A DNA stretch of 6,766 nucleotides from positions 1 through 6,766 of the forward strand of contig SLOZ01000069.1 of the NCBI GenBank assembly GCA_007132255.1, given 5' to 3'. The stretch's first letter is position 1, and each line of letters begins with the position of its first letter. The notes beneath the pieces are model-generated. The model was not told where the DNA came from. It did not search any database and saw nothing but the letters and a program-made list of their open reading frames with translations. Position numbers and translations under genes: made by a program. Shown in pieces: positions 6,131 through 6,766 of the stretch. Source of the DNA: Limnochordia bacterium. Its GTDB lineage: Bacteria; Bacillota; Limnochordia; Darwinibacteriales; B1SED10-159.

Positions 6131-6240
6131 CAGCCACACCTCCTTACCCAGGAATGGGTACTTCCGATTACGCTTTGCCTACATCACAGCGTTACCTGCT
6201 TTTGCTTTTTCCATATGCACTTCGCAGATTCCTTCTGGAA

Positions 6241-6269
6241 AGCTTATTTTTTAACTGTATTTTTGCCAA
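6241..6269 (-). promoter_or_regulatory. Possible sigma-70-type promoter
   Basis: On the minus strand, TTGGCA (6269-6264, five of six to the -35 consensus) is followed after 17 bases by TAAGCT (6246-6241, three of six to -10) within an A-rich spacer. Transcription would run toward tctC, giving a leader of more than 450 bases. The weak -10 makes this tentative. Confidence 0.22.
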
Positions 6270-6464
6270 AAGCGCATTTTTTTGCAGGAAAGTGATGGTT
6301 TTTCATCATTTATGTTGAGACGTTACTGTATAGACCTGAATAACCATCGGCTCTAGAACTGTTTCCCTGAAAACGGGGCGCCCAGGGGACAAACACGCTC
6401 GTGAACGTCTCATCGTCGTTCGAACTAAGGCGACGGGATTCTCCCAGGCAGCTTCACGTACACC

Positions 6465-6494
6465 AAAAAGAACAGCACGCTCGGCGCTGTTCTT
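6465..6494 (-). terminator. Intrinsic terminator, minus strand
   Basis: On the minus strand, AAGAACAGC (6494-6486) pairs with GCTGTTCTT (6476-6468) over a 9-base loop. The stem runs directly into TTT (6467-6465), making a T5 run with the stem end. This is a typical Rho-independent form. It sits about 50 bases past the stop of the Doc-like relic and would end its transcript, isolating it from the tct operon. Confidence 0.6.
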
Positions 6495-6546
6495 CTTGAA
6501 GTCGAAATTGAAGTATTCTCTTTTCTCCGGTAAACCTAGCGCTCAG

Positions 6547-6766
6547 TCAGTGTGCAGGCTGCTCCACATATTGATCGCGTTTATTTGTAGGAATGTACTT
6601 CTGTGCAATCTCCATGGTGTTCGCATAACCATCCTCGTCGTCGGAGCAGTCCTCGCAGCCGTTGATAGATTAACACACGATTGCACGCTGCATTCCTACT
6701 CGCTGACTCCCATCTACAAAGCAATGACCTTTGGTGAAGAAATACCACAACATTGCTGCTTTCAGA
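6547..6766 (-). pseudogene. Doc/Fic-family toxin, decayed C-terminal part (partial)
   Basis: A single minus-strand frame runs in from the window edge and is cut by TAA at 6672-6670, then continues in the same frame to TGA 6549-6547. Before the stop it reads LKAAMLWYFFTKG, HCFVDGSQRVGMQRAIVC. After it come SINGCEDCSDDEDGYANTME and IAQKYIPTNKRDQYVEQPAH. The whole follows the layout of Doc (death-on-curing) proteins: a helix, the H-x-F-x-D-x-N-K-R motif, then a helix leading to LNG and an acidic stretch, then a final helix. The motif here is HCFVDGSQR, with Asn to Ser and Lys to Gln. The stop falls where a Leu is usual, so TTA to TAA is a simple explanation. Active Doc kinases and Fic AMP-transferases need this motif, so the product would be inactive even without the stop. 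Recognition is from pattern only and the 5' part is outside the window. Confidence 0.5.

Larger units (their letters stand above)
5779..6464. other. Long upstream region of the tctCBA operon
   Basis: About 690 bp lies between a minus-strand terminator and the tctC start. No long gene is supported on either strand. It holds two clear palindromes (5859-5871 and 5997-6014), a short hairpin next to the tctC ribosome-binding site (CGGTT 5814-5818, AACCG 5823-5827), a low-confidence small ORF (6130-6005) and an A/T-rich block (about 6241-6290) with a possible promoter. TTT operons are often controlled by a neighbouring regulator or two-component pair; none is encoded here. Confidence 0.45.

Noticed and set aside
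5949..6254. 101-codon plus-strand ORF
   Set aside because: There is no ribosome-binding site, the composition is not coding-like, and it overlaps palindromic sequence.
6316..6412. 9 bp inverted repeat TGAGACGTT / AACGTCTCA with a 79-base spacer
   Set aside because: A match of this length at this spacing is expected by chance in a window of this size, and no mobile-element gene lies between the arms.

Overview
The window looks like accessory, loosely packed bacterial chromosome. About two thirds of it is coding, and three of the gaps are close to 300 bp. Strong purine-rich Shine-Dalgarno sites precede the clear genes. The solute-binding protein has a cleaved, non-lipoprotein signal peptide. 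This points to a two-membrane (diderm) organism, because monoderms usually anchor such proteins as lipoproteins. The nitroreductase and SUMF1-domain proteins resemble types common in anaerobes such as Clostridia, Spirochaetes and Synergistetes. That placement is an inference and is weak.

Layout, left to right. Positions 2-112 (+) hold the last 36 codons of a gene I do not recognise. Positions 113-432 carry no gene, but a hexamer (GGTCTC/GAGACC) recurs five times there. Positions 475-1005 (+) encode a small FMN nitroreductase. After a 302 bp gap, 1308-2108 (+) encodes a SUMF1/FGE-fold protein that lacks one of the two copper-binding cysteines of true formylglycine-generating enzyme. A convergent gap (2109-2411) holds a strong bidirectional terminator-type hairpin. 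Then, on the minus strand and transcribed right to left, comes a complete tripartite tricarboxylate transporter operon: tctC (binding protein, 5778-4798), tctB (small membrane subunit, 4494-4006) and tctA (large membrane subunit, 3935-2412). The 303 bp between tctC and tctB contains several strong dyad symmetries. Upstream of tctC lies a region of about 690 bp with two palindromes, a possible promoter and a small ORF with an ideal Shine-Dalgarno. It is bounded by a minus-strand terminator (6465-6494). At the right edge is the decayed 3' end of a Doc/Fic-type toxin gene, broken by an in-frame TAA.

How the genes work together. TctC should capture an organic acid in the periplasm and deliver it to the TctA-TctB membrane complex, which imports it using an ion gradient. 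The substrate cannot be read from sequence. The intercistronic hairpins suggest that tctC is expressed at a different level from tctBA. The nitroreductase and SUMF1-domain genes lie on the other strand, each after its own long leader, and nothing ties them to the transporter.

I found no convincing new multi-gene system. The points most worth a second look are the broken Doc relic, the intercistronic RNA structures, the altered SUMF1 active site and the hexamer cluster.
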